From NCBI RefSeq assembly GCF_025558425.1, contig NZ_CP094718.1:620001-684000 (forward strand): a stretch of 64,000 bases of DNA, read 5' to 3'. A program made the position numbers and the translations under genes. The stretch comes from Staphylococcus sp. IVB6240. Its GTDB lineage: Bacteria > Bacillota > Bacilli > Staphylococcales > Staphylococcaceae. The notes beneath the pieces were generated by a model. It saw nothing but the letters and a program-made list of their open reading frames with translations, did not search any database and was not told where the DNA came from. Shown piece by piece: positions 30,896 to 39,397 of this stretch (position 1 is its first letter; every line of letters starts with the position of its first letter).

Positions 30896-31050
30896 GACAT
30901 CTGATGTCAGAGGGGAGTAACTTGGTTAACGTTACGATACGTTAACAGCACTTTATCGTCATTACGAAGGAAAACTTCCGGTAAAGTGGGCATGATAATC
31001 ATGCTAAGTGAGACCTTTGCTATTTATTTAGCATAGGTCTCTTTAATTTT
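30896..31050 (+). ncRNA. yybP-ykoY manganese riboswitch
   Basis: Upstream of a TerC-family gene, the leader contains the two conserved loops of this class: AGGGGAGTAAC at about 30910-30920 and GAGACCTTTGC at 31010-31020. The last also forms one arm of a terminator, so Mn2+ binding would release it and allow read-through. A candidate -10, TATACT at 30865-30870, lies upstream; the exact 5' end is estimated. In S. aureus such a riboswitch controls a Mn2+ exporter of the TerC family. Confidence 0.85.
31010..31050 (+). terminator. Riboswitch expression-platform terminator
   Basis: GAGACCTTTGCTA pairs with TAGCATAGGTCTC (two mismatches) and runs into TTTAATTTT. One arm is shared with the conserved riboswitch loop. 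Confidence 0.8.
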
Positions 31051-31061
31051 GTAAAAAATAA

Positions 31062-31176
31062 CGTTAGAACAAATCGTTTAAAACTTGCATAGTATTATGA
31101 CGTGATTACAGGTAGAAATCTTTTTTAATATGGTGCTCATCTTTTGTTGATAGTATTTAGTCATTTTGTTCTAACG
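31062..31176 (+). repeat. Long-range inverted repeat in the terC leader
   Basis: CGTTAGAACAAA at 31062-31073 is the exact complement of TTTGTTCTAACG at 31165-31176, with 91 bases between. It lies between the riboswitch terminator and the start codon at 31205. It could be an RNA stem in the leader, or two half-sites. Confidence 0.6.
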
Positions 31177-31204
31177 CCGATATATGGAAGAGGAGGGATC
31201 TTTA

Positions 31205-31999
31205 ATGGATCCAAGTTTAATTTTATCCTATGGTTGGGTTGTCCTCGTGTTAGTATTCTTAGAAGGTTTACTGGCAGCAGATAACGCAATCGTAATGGCC
31301 GTAATGGTGAGACATTTACCGCCAAAACAACGTAAAAAAGCATTATTTTATGGCTTATTAGGTGCCTTTGTTTTTCGATTTTTGGCACTGTTCCTCATCA
31401 GTATTTTAGCAAATTTCTGGTGGATCCAAGCGCTAGGAGCAGCATATTTATTATTCATGTCAGCTAAAAATCTGTACCAGTTCTTTAGAAAGAAAGATGC
31501 CGATCATTCAGGTGACGAATTGGGCGATGACGCCTATAATTTCGATAAAGAAGTAAGCCCGAAAGAATTCTGGGGTACCGTTGCAAAAGTAGAATTTGCT
31601 GATATTGCCTTTGCAATTGACTCAATGCTTGCCGCACTTGCTATTGCCGTAACATTACCTGAAATTGGTGTTCACTTTGGTGGTATGGATGCCGGACAAT
31701 TTGGTGTCATGCTAACAGGTGGTTTAATCGGTGTTATCTTAATGCGTTTTGCTGCAACATTCTTTGTTGAATTCTTAAATAAATATCCAGGTCTTGAAGG
31801 AGCAGCCTTCGCAATTGTTGGTTGGGTAGGTATTAAGTTAGTGATTCTTGTGTTAGCACATGAAGATATCGCATTAATTCCACATGATTTCCCACATTCA
31901 GCAACATGGCAAATTATTTTCTGGGTTGTTATGATTGGTTTAGTTGTTCTTGGTTGGTTTACATCTGTAGTGAAGAACAAAAAAGAAGACCATTCATAA
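31205..31999 (+). CDS. TerC-family manganese exporter (MntY-like)
   Basis: 264 residues with about seven membrane segments. TerC signatures: EGLLAADNAIVMAVMVRHLP near residue 20 and EFADIAFAIDSMLAALA near residue 140, both with the acidic residues that bind metal. The start at 31205 has GGAGGG upstream. It is preceded by a manganese riboswitch, so export of Mn2+, possibly to metallate exported enzymes, is the likely role. Confidence 0.88.
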   Translation: MDPSLILSYGWVVLVLVFLEGLLAADNAIVMAVMVRHLPPKQRKKALFYGLLGAFVFRFLALFLISILANFWWIQALGAAYLLFMSAKNLYQFFRKKDADHSGDELGDDAYNFDKEVSPKEFWGTVAKVEFADIAFAIDSMLAALAIAVTLPEIGVHFGGMDAGQFGVMLTGGLIGVILMRFAATFFVEFLNKYPGLEGAAFAIVGWVGIKLVILVLAHEDIALIPHDFPHSATWQIIFWVVMIGLVVLGWFTSVVKNKKEDHS

Positions 32000-32010
32000 T
32001 TTATGTATAT

Positions 32011-32046
32011 GACACATGTATCATTCAATGGTACGTGTGTTTTTTT
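32011..32046 (+). terminator. Terminator after the TerC-family gene
   Basis: ACACATGTA and TACGTGTGT form a stem with one wobble, followed by T7. Confidence 0.65.
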
Positions 32047-32190
32047 ATGGATGTATGAAAAAATTTCTAGGATAAACATACAATTTAACTTCTTTTTATG
32101 TTAACTTTTAGTGATAGATAAGGAAATTTTACGGAATTTTAAATGGGGTTATGGCATAATAGTAACAAAGATATTTAAGGAGGGCGCGCA

Positions 32191-33834
32191 ATGGATCGAG
32201 ATAAAAAGCATGTGATCCCACGACGAGCTTATGGACGAAAACGTCGTGAATTTTTCCATAATGAAGAGCGTGAAGCACGGATTAAGGAACAAGAGCAAGC
32301 GGATGTGCTAAAAGCTGAGAAAGAAAAAGAGCAAGCCAAAAATAATGAAGAACGTGTGAAAGATAATCTACGTAAAGCGCGTATTGAAAAAATCACACAT
32401 GACGAGAAGAAAACAAGTAAAAAATTATACAAAGTAAATGGTTCAGATAAAACAACTGTTGAAGTAAACAATGATTCAAACAGTCAGGACCCAAGTGCGG
32501 AAAAACAAAAATCAAATGAACAGATGCGTATTCAACAAGACTTGTATAAACAACAAGCAAATGATATTCAACGTGAGAAAGCGCAACAACAAGATAAAGA
32601 TATAAAAGAACCTGAAGAAAATGTAGAAACATCAGAAGGTGAAAGCAAACCTAGACATCAGTATACAAAGAAAAGAGATTGGACTGAAGGCGTGACACAA
32701 TTTGTATCACGTGAATGGGCTAAAATCCTTATTGTACTGGGAGCAATACTTATTTTGATTTTATTATTTTCTATCTTTAAAAATGTGAACGGTAGTCATA
32801 CAACAGGTGCCGTTGGTGATGACCACTCTACTTCACAAAAGAGTATGACTGAAACTATGAAACACGCAAATGCGGCGACGAAATCTGTAGTTGCAGTTGA
32901 AAACAATCAAGAAACAACACCAGAAACAGTGCAGGATGCAGAGCAACAAGGGCAAGTACAAAATGAAAGTGGTTCAGGTGTCGTCTACAAAAAAGTAGAC
33001 GGCTTACTTTATATTTTAACGAATGCACATGTTGTTGGTAATAAAAAAGTACATACATTGACATATGGGCACAATAAAACAGTTGAAGGAAAAGTGATTG
33101 GACAGGATAAATGGTCGGATGTTGCTGTGATGACTGTCAAAGCTTCAAAAGTAGATGAAAAACAACTTAAGCCATTAAAACAAGGGGATTCTGAAAAGTT
33201 AATTTTAGGAGAACCGGTACTCGTAGTTGGGAATCCATTAGGTCTTGATTTCAGAAATACAATTGGTCAAGGTATTATTTCAGGTATTGATCGTAATGTT
33301 CCAATTGATATAGATAAAGATGGCGAGTATGATACACTCGTTCGTGCTTTCCAAGTAGATGCACCTATTAATCCAGGTGATTCTGGTGGAGCAGTTATTG
33401 ATCGTGATGGCAAGTTAATCGGAATTGCGTCGTTAAAAATATCAATGCCTAATGTTGAGGGAATGGGATTTGCAATTCCAATGAATGATGCTATAAAAAT
33501 TGCAGACAAACTTCAAAAAGACGGTAGAATTAACTATACAAACTTAAGAATGGAATTAAAAGATGTCGCTTCATTATCAGAAAGTGAGCGTAGTTCATAT
33601 CGTATTAATGACAATGTGAAGGAAGGCGCTGTTGTAGATCAGATTACGAAAAATAGCGCAGCAAGTCTAGCTGGATTAGAAACAGGCGATGTGATTGTAG
33701 AAGTGGATGGTAAACCAACGAAAGACAAGCTTGTTTATCGTCAGAAAATGTTTCAGCATTTAGATAAAGATAAACCAGTTAAATTTAAAGTACTACGTGA
33801 CGGTGAGGTTAAGCATATCTCAGTTGATCTGTAA
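32191..33834 (+). CDS. HtrA-type membrane serine protease
   Basis: 547 residues. A basic, disordered N-terminal cytoplasmic part (about 1-170), one membrane segment (about 178-197), a trypsin-like domain with His280 (TNAHVVG), Asp310 (WSDVAVM) and Ser398 (GDSGGAV), then a PDZ domain (about 440-547). It degrades or refolds misfolded secreted proteins on the outer face of the membrane. Shorter than the 769-residue S. aureus HtrA at the same locus, mainly in the N-terminal part. AAGGAGG precedes the start. Confidence 0.92.
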   Translation: MDRDKKHVIPRRAYGRKRREFFHNEEREARIKEQEQADVLKAEKEKEQAKNNEERVKDNLRKARIEKITHDEKKTSKKLYKVNGSDKTTVEVNNDSNSQDPSAEKQKSNEQMRIQQDLYKQQANDIQREKAQQQDKDIKEPEENVETSEGESKPRHQYTKKRDWTEGVTQFVSREWAKILIVLGAILILILLFSIFKNVNGSHTTGAVGDDHSTSQKSMTETMKHANAATKSVVAVENNQETTPETVQDAEQQGQVQNESGSGVVYKKVDGLLYILTNAHVVGNKKVHTLTYGHNKTVEGKVIGQDKWSDVAVMTVKASKVDEKQLKPLKQGDSEKLILGEPVLVVGNPLGLDFRNTIGQGIISGIDRNVPIDIDKDGEYDTLVRAFQVDAPINPGDSGGAVIDRDGKLIGIASLKISMPNVEGMGFAIPMNDAIKIADKLQKDGRINYTNLRMELKDVASLSESERSSYRINDNVKEGAVVDQITKNSAASLAGLETGDVIVEVDGKPTKDKLVYRQKMFQHLDKDKPVKFKVLRDGEVKHISVDL

Positions 33835-33853
33835 TACGTTGGAGTGAATGACA

Positions 33854-35212
33854 ATGTCAATAATTAGTCAATTGTTTAAAAAGTCCAGTCCGCAACAGGG
33901 TATTGTGATGTATTATCTTTTTGCAATTATCGTTGCTTTTTTACTATTGAACTTACCTGGTGTCCATAAGCCTGGTGTGCAAGTGGCACCAATTGATACA
34001 CTTTTTGTTGCTGTATCTGGGGTGAGTGTGACTGGGTTAACACCGATCAATATTTCAGAAACATATTCATCATTTGGATATATTGTGATCTTATTTATTT
34101 TGAATACGGGTGGTATCGGTGTAATGGCAATCGGTACACTGTTATGGGTTGTTTTAGGAAAGCATATCGGTATTCGTGAGCGTCAGTTAATTATGTTAGA
34201 TAATAATAAGGACTCAATGAGTGGAACAGTTCGATTAATCTTAGATATTGTCCGTGCAATATTAGTGATTGAATTTGTAGGTGCCACTTTGCTGACATTT
34301 TATTTTTATCGAGATTTGCATAACTTACAAGAAGCTATCTTACAAGGTGTATTTGTTTCTATTTCTGCCACAACTAATGGTGGTTTAGATATAACTGGAG
34401 ATTCTCTGATTCCATATGCGAATGATTATTTTGTCCAAACAATTGTGATGTTCTTGATTGTATTAGGCTCAATTGGTTTTCCGGTTTTATTAGAAATAAA
34501 GGCATATATAAAAAATAGAATTCCTAACTTTCGATTTTCACTTTTTACGAAGGTTACGACTGTCACGTACCTTGCTATTCTCGTATTAGGAACGATAGGT
34601 ATCTTGTTCATTGAAACGAATGGTGTTTTTAAAGGGGAAACATGGCATAAAACATTTTTCTATGCACTCTTCCAATCTGTAACAACGAGAAGTGCCGGAT
34701 TACAGACATTTGATGTGTCACAGTTTTCAGATGCGACGAACTTATTAATGGGTGGACTCATGTTTATTGGTTCATCGCCAAGTTCAGTAGGCGGTGGGAT
34801 TCGTACAACAACATTTGCCATCTTGGTATTATTTATATTGAACTATAAGCCAAATGCTGAACGTAGTGCGATTAAAGTATTTAACAGAGAAATACATGTT
34901 CAAGATATTCATCGATCTTTTGCTGTATTGATTTTAGCTGTATTTTTTACTTTCGTAGGGATATTTATCATTATGTTAAATGAAGGTGGACATCTTGAAT
35001 TTATACAGATTTATTTTGAAATCATGTCAGCCTTTGGAACGTGCGGTTTATCAACAGGTATTACATCTGAACTAGGTAATATATCAAAAGTCGTATTAAT
35101 GATCCTCATGTTCGTTGGACGTGTGGGGCTGATATCATTCATCATTATGATCAGTGGTAATCGAGAAGTTGCGAAATACCATTATCCAAAAGAACATATT
35201 CAAATTGGATAA
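33854..35212 (+). CDS. ktrD: Potassium channel subunit KtrD (KtrB family)
   Basis: About 452 residues, TrkH/KtrB superfamily, four pore repeats with selectivity-filter glycines (VSVTGLTPI, ATTNGGLDI, SVTTRSAGLQT, FGTCGLSTG). It works with the cytosolic KtrA gating subunit, not in this window, for K+ uptake; KtrA binds c-di-AMP in S. aureus. ATG 33854 is preferred over 33848 for spacing to GGAG. It sits 19 bases after htrA, possibly cotranscribed. Confidence 0.88.
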   Translation: MSIISQLFKKSSPQQGIVMYYLFAIIVAFLLLNLPGVHKPGVQVAPIDTLFVAVSGVSVTGLTPINISETYSSFGYIVILFILNTGGIGVMAIGTLLWVVLGKHIGIRERQLIMLDNNKDSMSGTVRLILDIVRAILVIEFVGATLLTFYFYRDLHNLQEAILQGVFVSISATTNGGLDITGDSLIPYANDYFVQTIVMFLIVLGSIGFPVLLEIKAYIKNRIPNFRFSLFTKVTTVTYLAILVLGTIGILFIETNGVFKGETWHKTFFYALFQSVTTRSAGLQTFDVSQFSDATNLLMGGLMFIGSSPSSVGGGIRTTTFAILVLFILNYKPNAERSAIKVFNREIHVQDIHRSFAVLILAVFFTFVGIFIIMLNEGGHLEFIQIYFEIMSAFGTCGLSTGITSELGNISKVVLMILMFVGRVGLISFIIMISGNREVAKYHYPKEHIQIG

Positions 35213-35230
35213 TCATTTTAATAAATATTG

Positions 35231-35293
35231 AGAGTTGTTTACTGTTTTCACTGAGCAAAGGAAGCTGAGTGGAAGCGGAAACAGCTCTTTTTA
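35231..35293 (+). terminator. Terminator after ktrD
   Basis: A long imperfect hairpin (GAGTTGTTT...CACT with AGTG...AAACAGCTC) followed by five T. Confidence 0.75.
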
Positions 35294-35385
35294 TTTGAAA
35301 ATATATATGTGTCTGAAATGCTTATGGTAAAATGAAATAAATAATGAATTTGATTATGAATGATTAAACAAAGGTGTGTTCAGTA

Positions 35386-36897
35386 ATGCGTCAGAATGAT
35401 GAAGTAAGAATTCAAATTTTAGCAACATCAGATATGCATAGTCGTATTTTATATGGTGAGGATGATTCCTACATATATCGTGCAGGGACTTATATTAATG
35501 ATGTACGTACACAATATCGAAATGTATTACTGCTTGATAATGGGGGGAGTTTGGCAGGTAGTATTGTTTCATTTTATTATGCCATCATCGCGCCGTATAA
35601 ACGTCATGCGATGATTAAACTGATGAATGCATTAAATTACGATGCAAGTGGCATTAGTGCAGATGAATTTAAGTTTGGATTAGATTTTCTAAATCGTTCT
35701 GTAGCATTTGCACGTTTTCCTTGGTTGTCTGCGAATATTACCTACTCACTCACAAAAGAACCGTATTTCTCAACACCTTATTTAGTGAAGGAATTTGATG
35801 GGGTCCGCGTTGCAGTTGTCGGTTTGACATCAGATAAAATGGTTCAGCATGAAAATGTTGAAATGGAACAAGATATTGCTGTGGAGCACGCCGTTACAGC
35901 CTCAAAACGCTGGATTCGTTATATTCATGAAGTGGCAGAACCAGACTTTTTAATCGTGTTATACCATGGAGATCGTGCAAGAGAAATACAAACCGTAGAT
36001 GGAAATTTAGAAAATCAAGCACAAGCAATCATGAAAGAAGCAGGTATTGTTGACCTAATGATTACAGGTCATCAATTTGAAACAATGGCAGATTATGAAG
36101 GTAGAACAGCATTTGTACAAGCTGGCAAAAATTCAGAGAAGCTCATACATGTTGATTTGAAGTTCCGAAAAAGACGTAATACAAATGAACTTTTATCTAT
36201 TACACCGAATATTGTTCATTTAGAAGAATATGAAGAAAGTGAATCACTATTGAAACTAACACATTATGATCGTAAAGCAATTAGAAAGTGGAGTCGCGAA
36301 TTGATTCACTCTGATGCACAACAGTTATCATATGAATCCTTTTCACCATTGTTGCAGCATCGACATCCGTTTATTCAACTATTAAGTGATGCCATGAAGT
36401 TAGCGGTGCCGAGTGATGTGACATGTGTACACGTTCCTTTACCAACTTCAAAAGGATTATCAGGAGAGTTGCATAGTGAAGAGATATATCAAACCTTCCC
36501 ACATCCAGATAAGCCGCTTGATGTGTCTTTATCAGGTGCAGAAATTAAACGTTTGATTGAACATTCTGCAGCACTACTATCAGTGGACGAACAGCAAGTG
36601 ACAATAGAAGAAACACAAGATCCAACCCTTTATCAATTCTGGACAGGTTTTCATTATACGATTGATGTTTCACGGCCGAAATATCAAAGAGTTGTTGATT
36701 TTGCATTGAATGAAAATTATACGTATCGTGTTGCAATGACAGATTATTGCTATCGACATTATCGTCACTTATTAAAAAATATTGTGATTCATCAACGAAT
36801 GCCACAAACAGTGCCAGAATTGGTTGCTGAGCTACTACGTAAAGAACAACCTATTCATGTAGAAGAAAATAATATTTCAATTATTGGATATAAATAA
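35386..36897 (+). CDS. 5'-nucleotidase / UDP-sugar hydrolase family metallophosphatase
   Basis: About 503 residues. The metallophosphatase part has ATSDMHSRI, LLDNGGSL (Gly in place of the usual Asp in GD) and ITGHQFE; the C-terminal 5_nucleotid_C domain binds substrate. No signal peptide, so it is cytoplasmic. The motif GDxxxG is degenerate (LDNGGSLAG), and the GNHE block is altered (SADEFKFG), so activity differs from the canonical enzyme or is lost. The start at 35386 is set by AAAGGTG upstream. Confidence 0.82.
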   Translation: MRQNDEVRIQILATSDMHSRILYGEDDSYIYRAGTYINDVRTQYRNVLLLDNGGSLAGSIVSFYYAIIAPYKRHAMIKLMNALNYDASGISADEFKFGLDFLNRSVAFARFPWLSANITYSLTKEPYFSTPYLVKEFDGVRVAVVGLTSDKMVQHENVEMEQDIAVEHAVTASKRWIRYIHEVAEPDFLIVLYHGDRAREIQTVDGNLENQAQAIMKEAGIVDLMITGHQFETMADYEGRTAFVQAGKNSEKLIHVDLKFRKRRNTNELLSITPNIVHLEEYEESESLLKLTHYDRKAIRKWSRELIHSDAQQLSYESFSPLLQHRHPFIQLLSDAMKLAVPSDVTCVHVPLPTSKGLSGELHSEEIYQTFPHPDKPLDVSLSGAEIKRLIEHSAALLSVDEQQVTIEETQDPTLYQFWTGFHYTIDVSRPKYQRVVDFALNENYTYRVAMTDYCYRHYRHLLKNIVIHQRMPQTVPELVAELLRKEQPIHVEENNISIIGYK

Positions 36898-36911
36898 AGA
36901 GGGGATTAGCT

Positions 36912-37019
36912 ATGAAAGTATCAGTAACAGTAAGAAAAACAACGCGTGAAGAAAAGGTGAAAGGACTTATTGGGTGGAGTGTTATCGCACTAATCGTTTA
37001 TTTTGTGTTTATCATATAA
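36912..37019 (+). CDS. 35-residue single-span membrane peptide
   Basis: A short gene 14 bases after the nucleotidase gene, preceded by AGAGGGG at 36898-36904. It encodes a basic N-terminal half (MKVSVTVRKTTREEKVKG) and one membrane helix (LIGWSVIALIVYFVFII) ending at the C terminus. Function unknown; it might be a regulatory membrane peptide or a toxin-like peptide. The ribosome binding site and clean layout support translation. Confidence 0.6.
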   Translation: MKVSVTVRKTTREEKVKGLIGWSVIALIVYFVFII

Positions 37020-37199
37020 GGTGATAGATTGAACGTTTTTGTAGGGCTTTTATGTGGATTAAGCCATTTATTCTGGACAGTTTGTATATTGCACTAAGTC
37101 ATTTTAATGTTTAATGTATGCTAGAAAAGAACAAACATGTAAAAACAAATATCATAGAGCATAAATTTCTCATGTCTTGACCTAGGGGAGGGAATAAAA

Positions 37200-37613
37200 A
37201 TGACGATTAAATTTAATACAAATAAAAAAGATATTCACATTGATAAATTGGAAGCATTATATAATGATGTGGGTTGGTCTGCATATACAAACGACTTAAA
37301 AGTTTTAAAACAAGCTGTGTTAAGATCATTAGATGTGATTACTGCTTGGGATGATGATAAGTTAGTGGGACTGATTAGAGTGGTTGGTGACGGACAAACA
37401 ATTCTTTATATACAAGACATACTTGTGTTAAATGCGTATCAGAATAAAGGGGTCGCGACTAAATTACTGCAAGAAATGTTGAGTAAATATAGTAATGTTA
37501 GACAAAAAGTCCTTTTAACTGAAGAAGCACCTGATGTTAGACATTTTTATGAAAAAAATGGCTTTGATTCTTGTGATAAAGGGTCAATTGTAGCATTTGC
37601 AAAACTAGATTAG
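37200..37613 (+). CDS. GNAT-family N-acetyltransferase
   Basis: 137 residues. The acetyl-CoA loop QNKGVATKLL (Q-x-x-G-x-A) follows the strand LYIQDILVLNAY, and HFYEKNGFD is the usual final motif. The substrate is unknown. GGGGAGGG precedes the start. It ends in a strong terminator, so it is a single-gene unit. Confidence 0.85.
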   Translation: MTIKFNTNKKDIHIDKLEALYNDVGWSAYTNDLKVLKQAVLRSLDVITAWDDDKLVGLIRVVGDGQTILYIQDILVLNAYQNKGVATKLLQEMLSKYSNVRQKVLLTEEAPDVRHFYEKNGFDSCDKGSIVAFAKLD

Positions 37614-37669
37614 AATCTGAGTTTTAGAGAATTGATGTAGAGGAATTAAATTTAATAGATCTATACTGA

Positions 37670-37707
37670 AGAAAGAGGAGGCTAAGATACTCCTCTTTCT
37701 TTTTTTG
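37670..37707 (+). terminator. Terminator after the GNAT gene
   Basis: A perfect 11-bp stem AGAAAGAGGAG/CTCCTCTTTCT with a 9-base loop, then T7. Confidence 0.9.
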
Positions 37708-38158
37708 CAAAATTGATTTTGGTTAAAAGATTAATACAAGAAAGATTAATACAATATAAAGTATTAAAACCCACAAAAGATAAGTCTAGGATAATTTACA
37801 ATATGATAATAACTTTATGTATTTGATAGTTCCTATACATTTGGACTTCAAATACTTTATATGGCTTATATGAGATATTAAGGATACATTAAATATACAT
37901 GAGTTGTATTTTAATTTATATATTATTATGTTATTTGCAAAAACTAATATATAGAATCTGATGTCATCTATTGCCAGTTGAACATAAAGGTTATATATTT
38001 GTGTTTAAGCACTATATGCAGTCTGAGTTGTGACATTCAATATAGAATTTAAATTTGAACAAGTGATAAGTTCTTTTTATATTCTAAATGTATGAAGTTA
38101 TAGCCGCTATGAAAATATGATAATAATAAAATTCAATTAGGATAGGAGTTGCTGAATT
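37708..38158. other. AT-rich intergenic region before the two-gene module
   Basis: About 450 very AT-rich bases with no convincing open frame. It contains a promoter (38055-38083) for the module downstream and a GATAGGAG ribosome binding site at 38140-38148. No repeats or RNA genes are recognised. Confidence 0.5.
38055..38083 (+). promoter_or_regulatory. Promoter of the two-gene module
   Basis: TTGAAC at 38055-38060 and TATATT at 38078-38083 with a 17-base spacer. A transcript would start near 38090, about 70 bases before the first start codon. Confidence 0.6.
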
Positions 38159-38311
38159 ATGGTATCAAAAGAAAGAGGTACAATTACGTTGAATAAACAT
38201 GAAGCTATTATATTTGCTACTGGAAAATTTAAACCTTTTAACAATATGCTAAAAAAAGAAAACTCTAAAATAAATCCTTTTAAAAAAATAGAAAAGCATG
38301 AAAATAAATAA
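38159..38311 (+). CDS. 50-residue basic protein, first gene of an overlapping pair
   Basis: Encodes MVSKERGTITLNKHEAIIFA followed by a Lys-rich tail (about 50 residues, strongly basic). GGAG lies 10 bases upstream of the ATG. Its last codons overlap the start of the GNAT-like gene by 14 bases, so the two are translationally coupled. I do not recognise a family. Small gene first, larger effector second and overlap is the usual pattern of toxin-antitoxin pairs, but this is inference. Very AT-rich, unlike the core genes around it. Confidence 0.65.
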   Translation: MVSKERGTITLNKHEAIIFATGKFKPFNNMLKKENSKINPFKKIEKHENK

Positions 38312-38897
38312 TCATTATGTATACAGTTTAAGTGAAGTAAGGACTTTTATAGAAGATAGTAATCATTTTGAAGCATATTTTAAATCTGAAAGTGAAAAAT
38401 TTTGTACTAAACTAAATCCTACACTTTCCTTATTTTTAAAAGAAAAATCTTTAAAATTAAATGATCAAAATCTATTAAGAACTTACCTTATTATTAATAC
38501 GGATACTCTTGAGTTTATTGGTTATTTTTGTTTAAAAGTTGTAAACATAAAGCTTGATGATAACGTTAGTAATAAGATAAAGAAGAAAATATCTTCTGAC
38601 GCAAAGAAGAATAATGAATTTCCAGCGATTTTAATTACAAAACTTGCAAGGAATGATAGGTATAAAAATGAGTTCCCTGGAAAATTAATCATGGATTATG
38701 CGCTATCTATAGGTAATCGAATTTATAAATCTATAGCACTAAGACATATATGTGTGGATTGGTATCAAAACGAGAAATTAAAACATTTTTATTGTGAAGA
38801 ATGTGGATTTAAAGTATTTCAAAGTAAGGTAATAAAAAATCATAATGACGAAAAGGAATCAAAAATATTAGTTTCAGCATTCTATAAGTATCAATGA
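38298..38897 (+). CDS. GNAT-like protein, second gene of an overlapping pair
   Basis: 199 residues. The C-terminal part fits a GNAT fold: an acetyl-CoA-type strand and loop (AILITKLARND, then FPGKLIMDYAL in place of QxxGxGxxL) and a final ICVDWYQNEKLKHFYCEECGFKVF block, which keeps the Asn and Tyr-x2-x-GF ending seen in acetyltransferases. The first 60 residues are not recognised. GNAT enzymes occur as TacT/AtaT-type toxins that acetylate charged tRNA, which would fit the layout, but the loop is altered and no such activity can be claimed. AT-rich and in a variable region next to tRNA genes. Confidence 0.7.
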   Translation: MKINNHYVYSLSEVRTFIEDSNHFEAYFKSESEKFCTKLNPTLSLFLKEKSLKLNDQNLLRTYLIINTDTLEFIGYFCLKVVNIKLDDNVSNKIKKKISSDAKKNNEFPAILITKLARNDRYKNEFPGKLIMDYALSIGNRIYKSIALRHICVDWYQNEKLKHFYCEECGFKVFQSKVIKNHNDEKESKILVSAFYKYQ

Positions 38898-39051
38898 AAC
38901 TTTATTAAAACGCATTATAACTTCAATTTTTTGTAGATTGTATACATCATTTGGATTGTAAATGACAACGTGTATTAGAAATAGAAGTTAAGTTGATAAT
39001 AGCTAAAATACATGTCTCATTCCATAAAAATATGAATAGTTATCAAGAGGT

Positions 39052-39170
39052 TGGACAAAAGAGCTTAAGATTTGAGGAGAATCGAACGATGAGCAAAATT
39101 GCTTTTCAAATTTTGCCGAAATCATGGCAGTTCTGCCGAAAATCCTACTTTTGGGACACCGTTTGAAACG
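39052..39170. repeat. Interspersed palindromic repeat, copy A
   Basis: Shares the frame GCTTA-GATTTGAG-AGAAT-GA-CGATGAG-AAAAT-GCTTTT and the later TTCTG-CGAAAAT-CT with copy B. Each copy can fold on itself because its left arm (AGAATTTGAG...) is roughly complementary to its right arm (...CGAAAATTCT). Confidence 0.65.
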
Positions 39171-39173
39171 AGG

Positions 39174-39293
39174 TTGTGAGAGAAGCGCTTAGAATTTGAG
39201 CAGAATTCGAGCGATGAGTAAAATCGCTTTTTGATTTTATCGAATCGTGAAATTCTGTCGAAAATTCTGCTTCTCGAAAACTGACAATCGGTT
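39174..39293. repeat. Interspersed palindromic repeat, copy B
   Basis: The second copy, adjacent and in the same orientation. AGAATTTGAGCAGAATTC at about 39190-39207 pairs imperfectly with GAAATTCTGTCGAAAATTCT at about 39248-39268, so it would form a long hairpin. Confidence 0.65.
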
Positions 39294-39360
39294 TCCCAGA
39301 GCACAAATTTATTATGTTTCACCCCCTTGGTTTTTAAATTAATATTTTTTTGACACGTAA

Positions 39361-39392
39361 AACCCCCTTGAAACATTTGTTTCAAGGGGGTT
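39361..39392 (-). terminator. Terminator of the tRNA-Asn/tRNA-Ser transcript
   Basis: A perfect 13-bp stem AACCCCCTTGAAA/TTTCAAGGGGGTT with a 6-base loop just after tRNA-Ser on the reverse strand, followed by T4. Confidence 0.85.
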
Positions 39393-39397
39393 AATAA

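Larger units (their letters stand above)
38898..39397. other. Non-coding region with palindromic repeats
   Basis: About 500 bases between the two-gene module and tRNA-Ser. The first 150 hold nothing recognised; then come two related palindromic repeats (39052-39170 and 39174-39293) and the tRNA terminator. An 87-residue frame on the reverse strand at 39122-39385 is judged spurious because it runs through the repeats and terminator. Confidence 0.5.

Noticed and set aside
38055..38897. Described TscAT or other named staphylococcal toxin-antitoxin pair
   Set aside because: The protein sequences do not match the ones I recall for these families, so no name is given.
39122..39385. 87-codon reverse frame before the tRNA genes
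   Set aside because: It crosses two palindromic repeats and the tRNA terminator; the peptide has no recognisable pattern.
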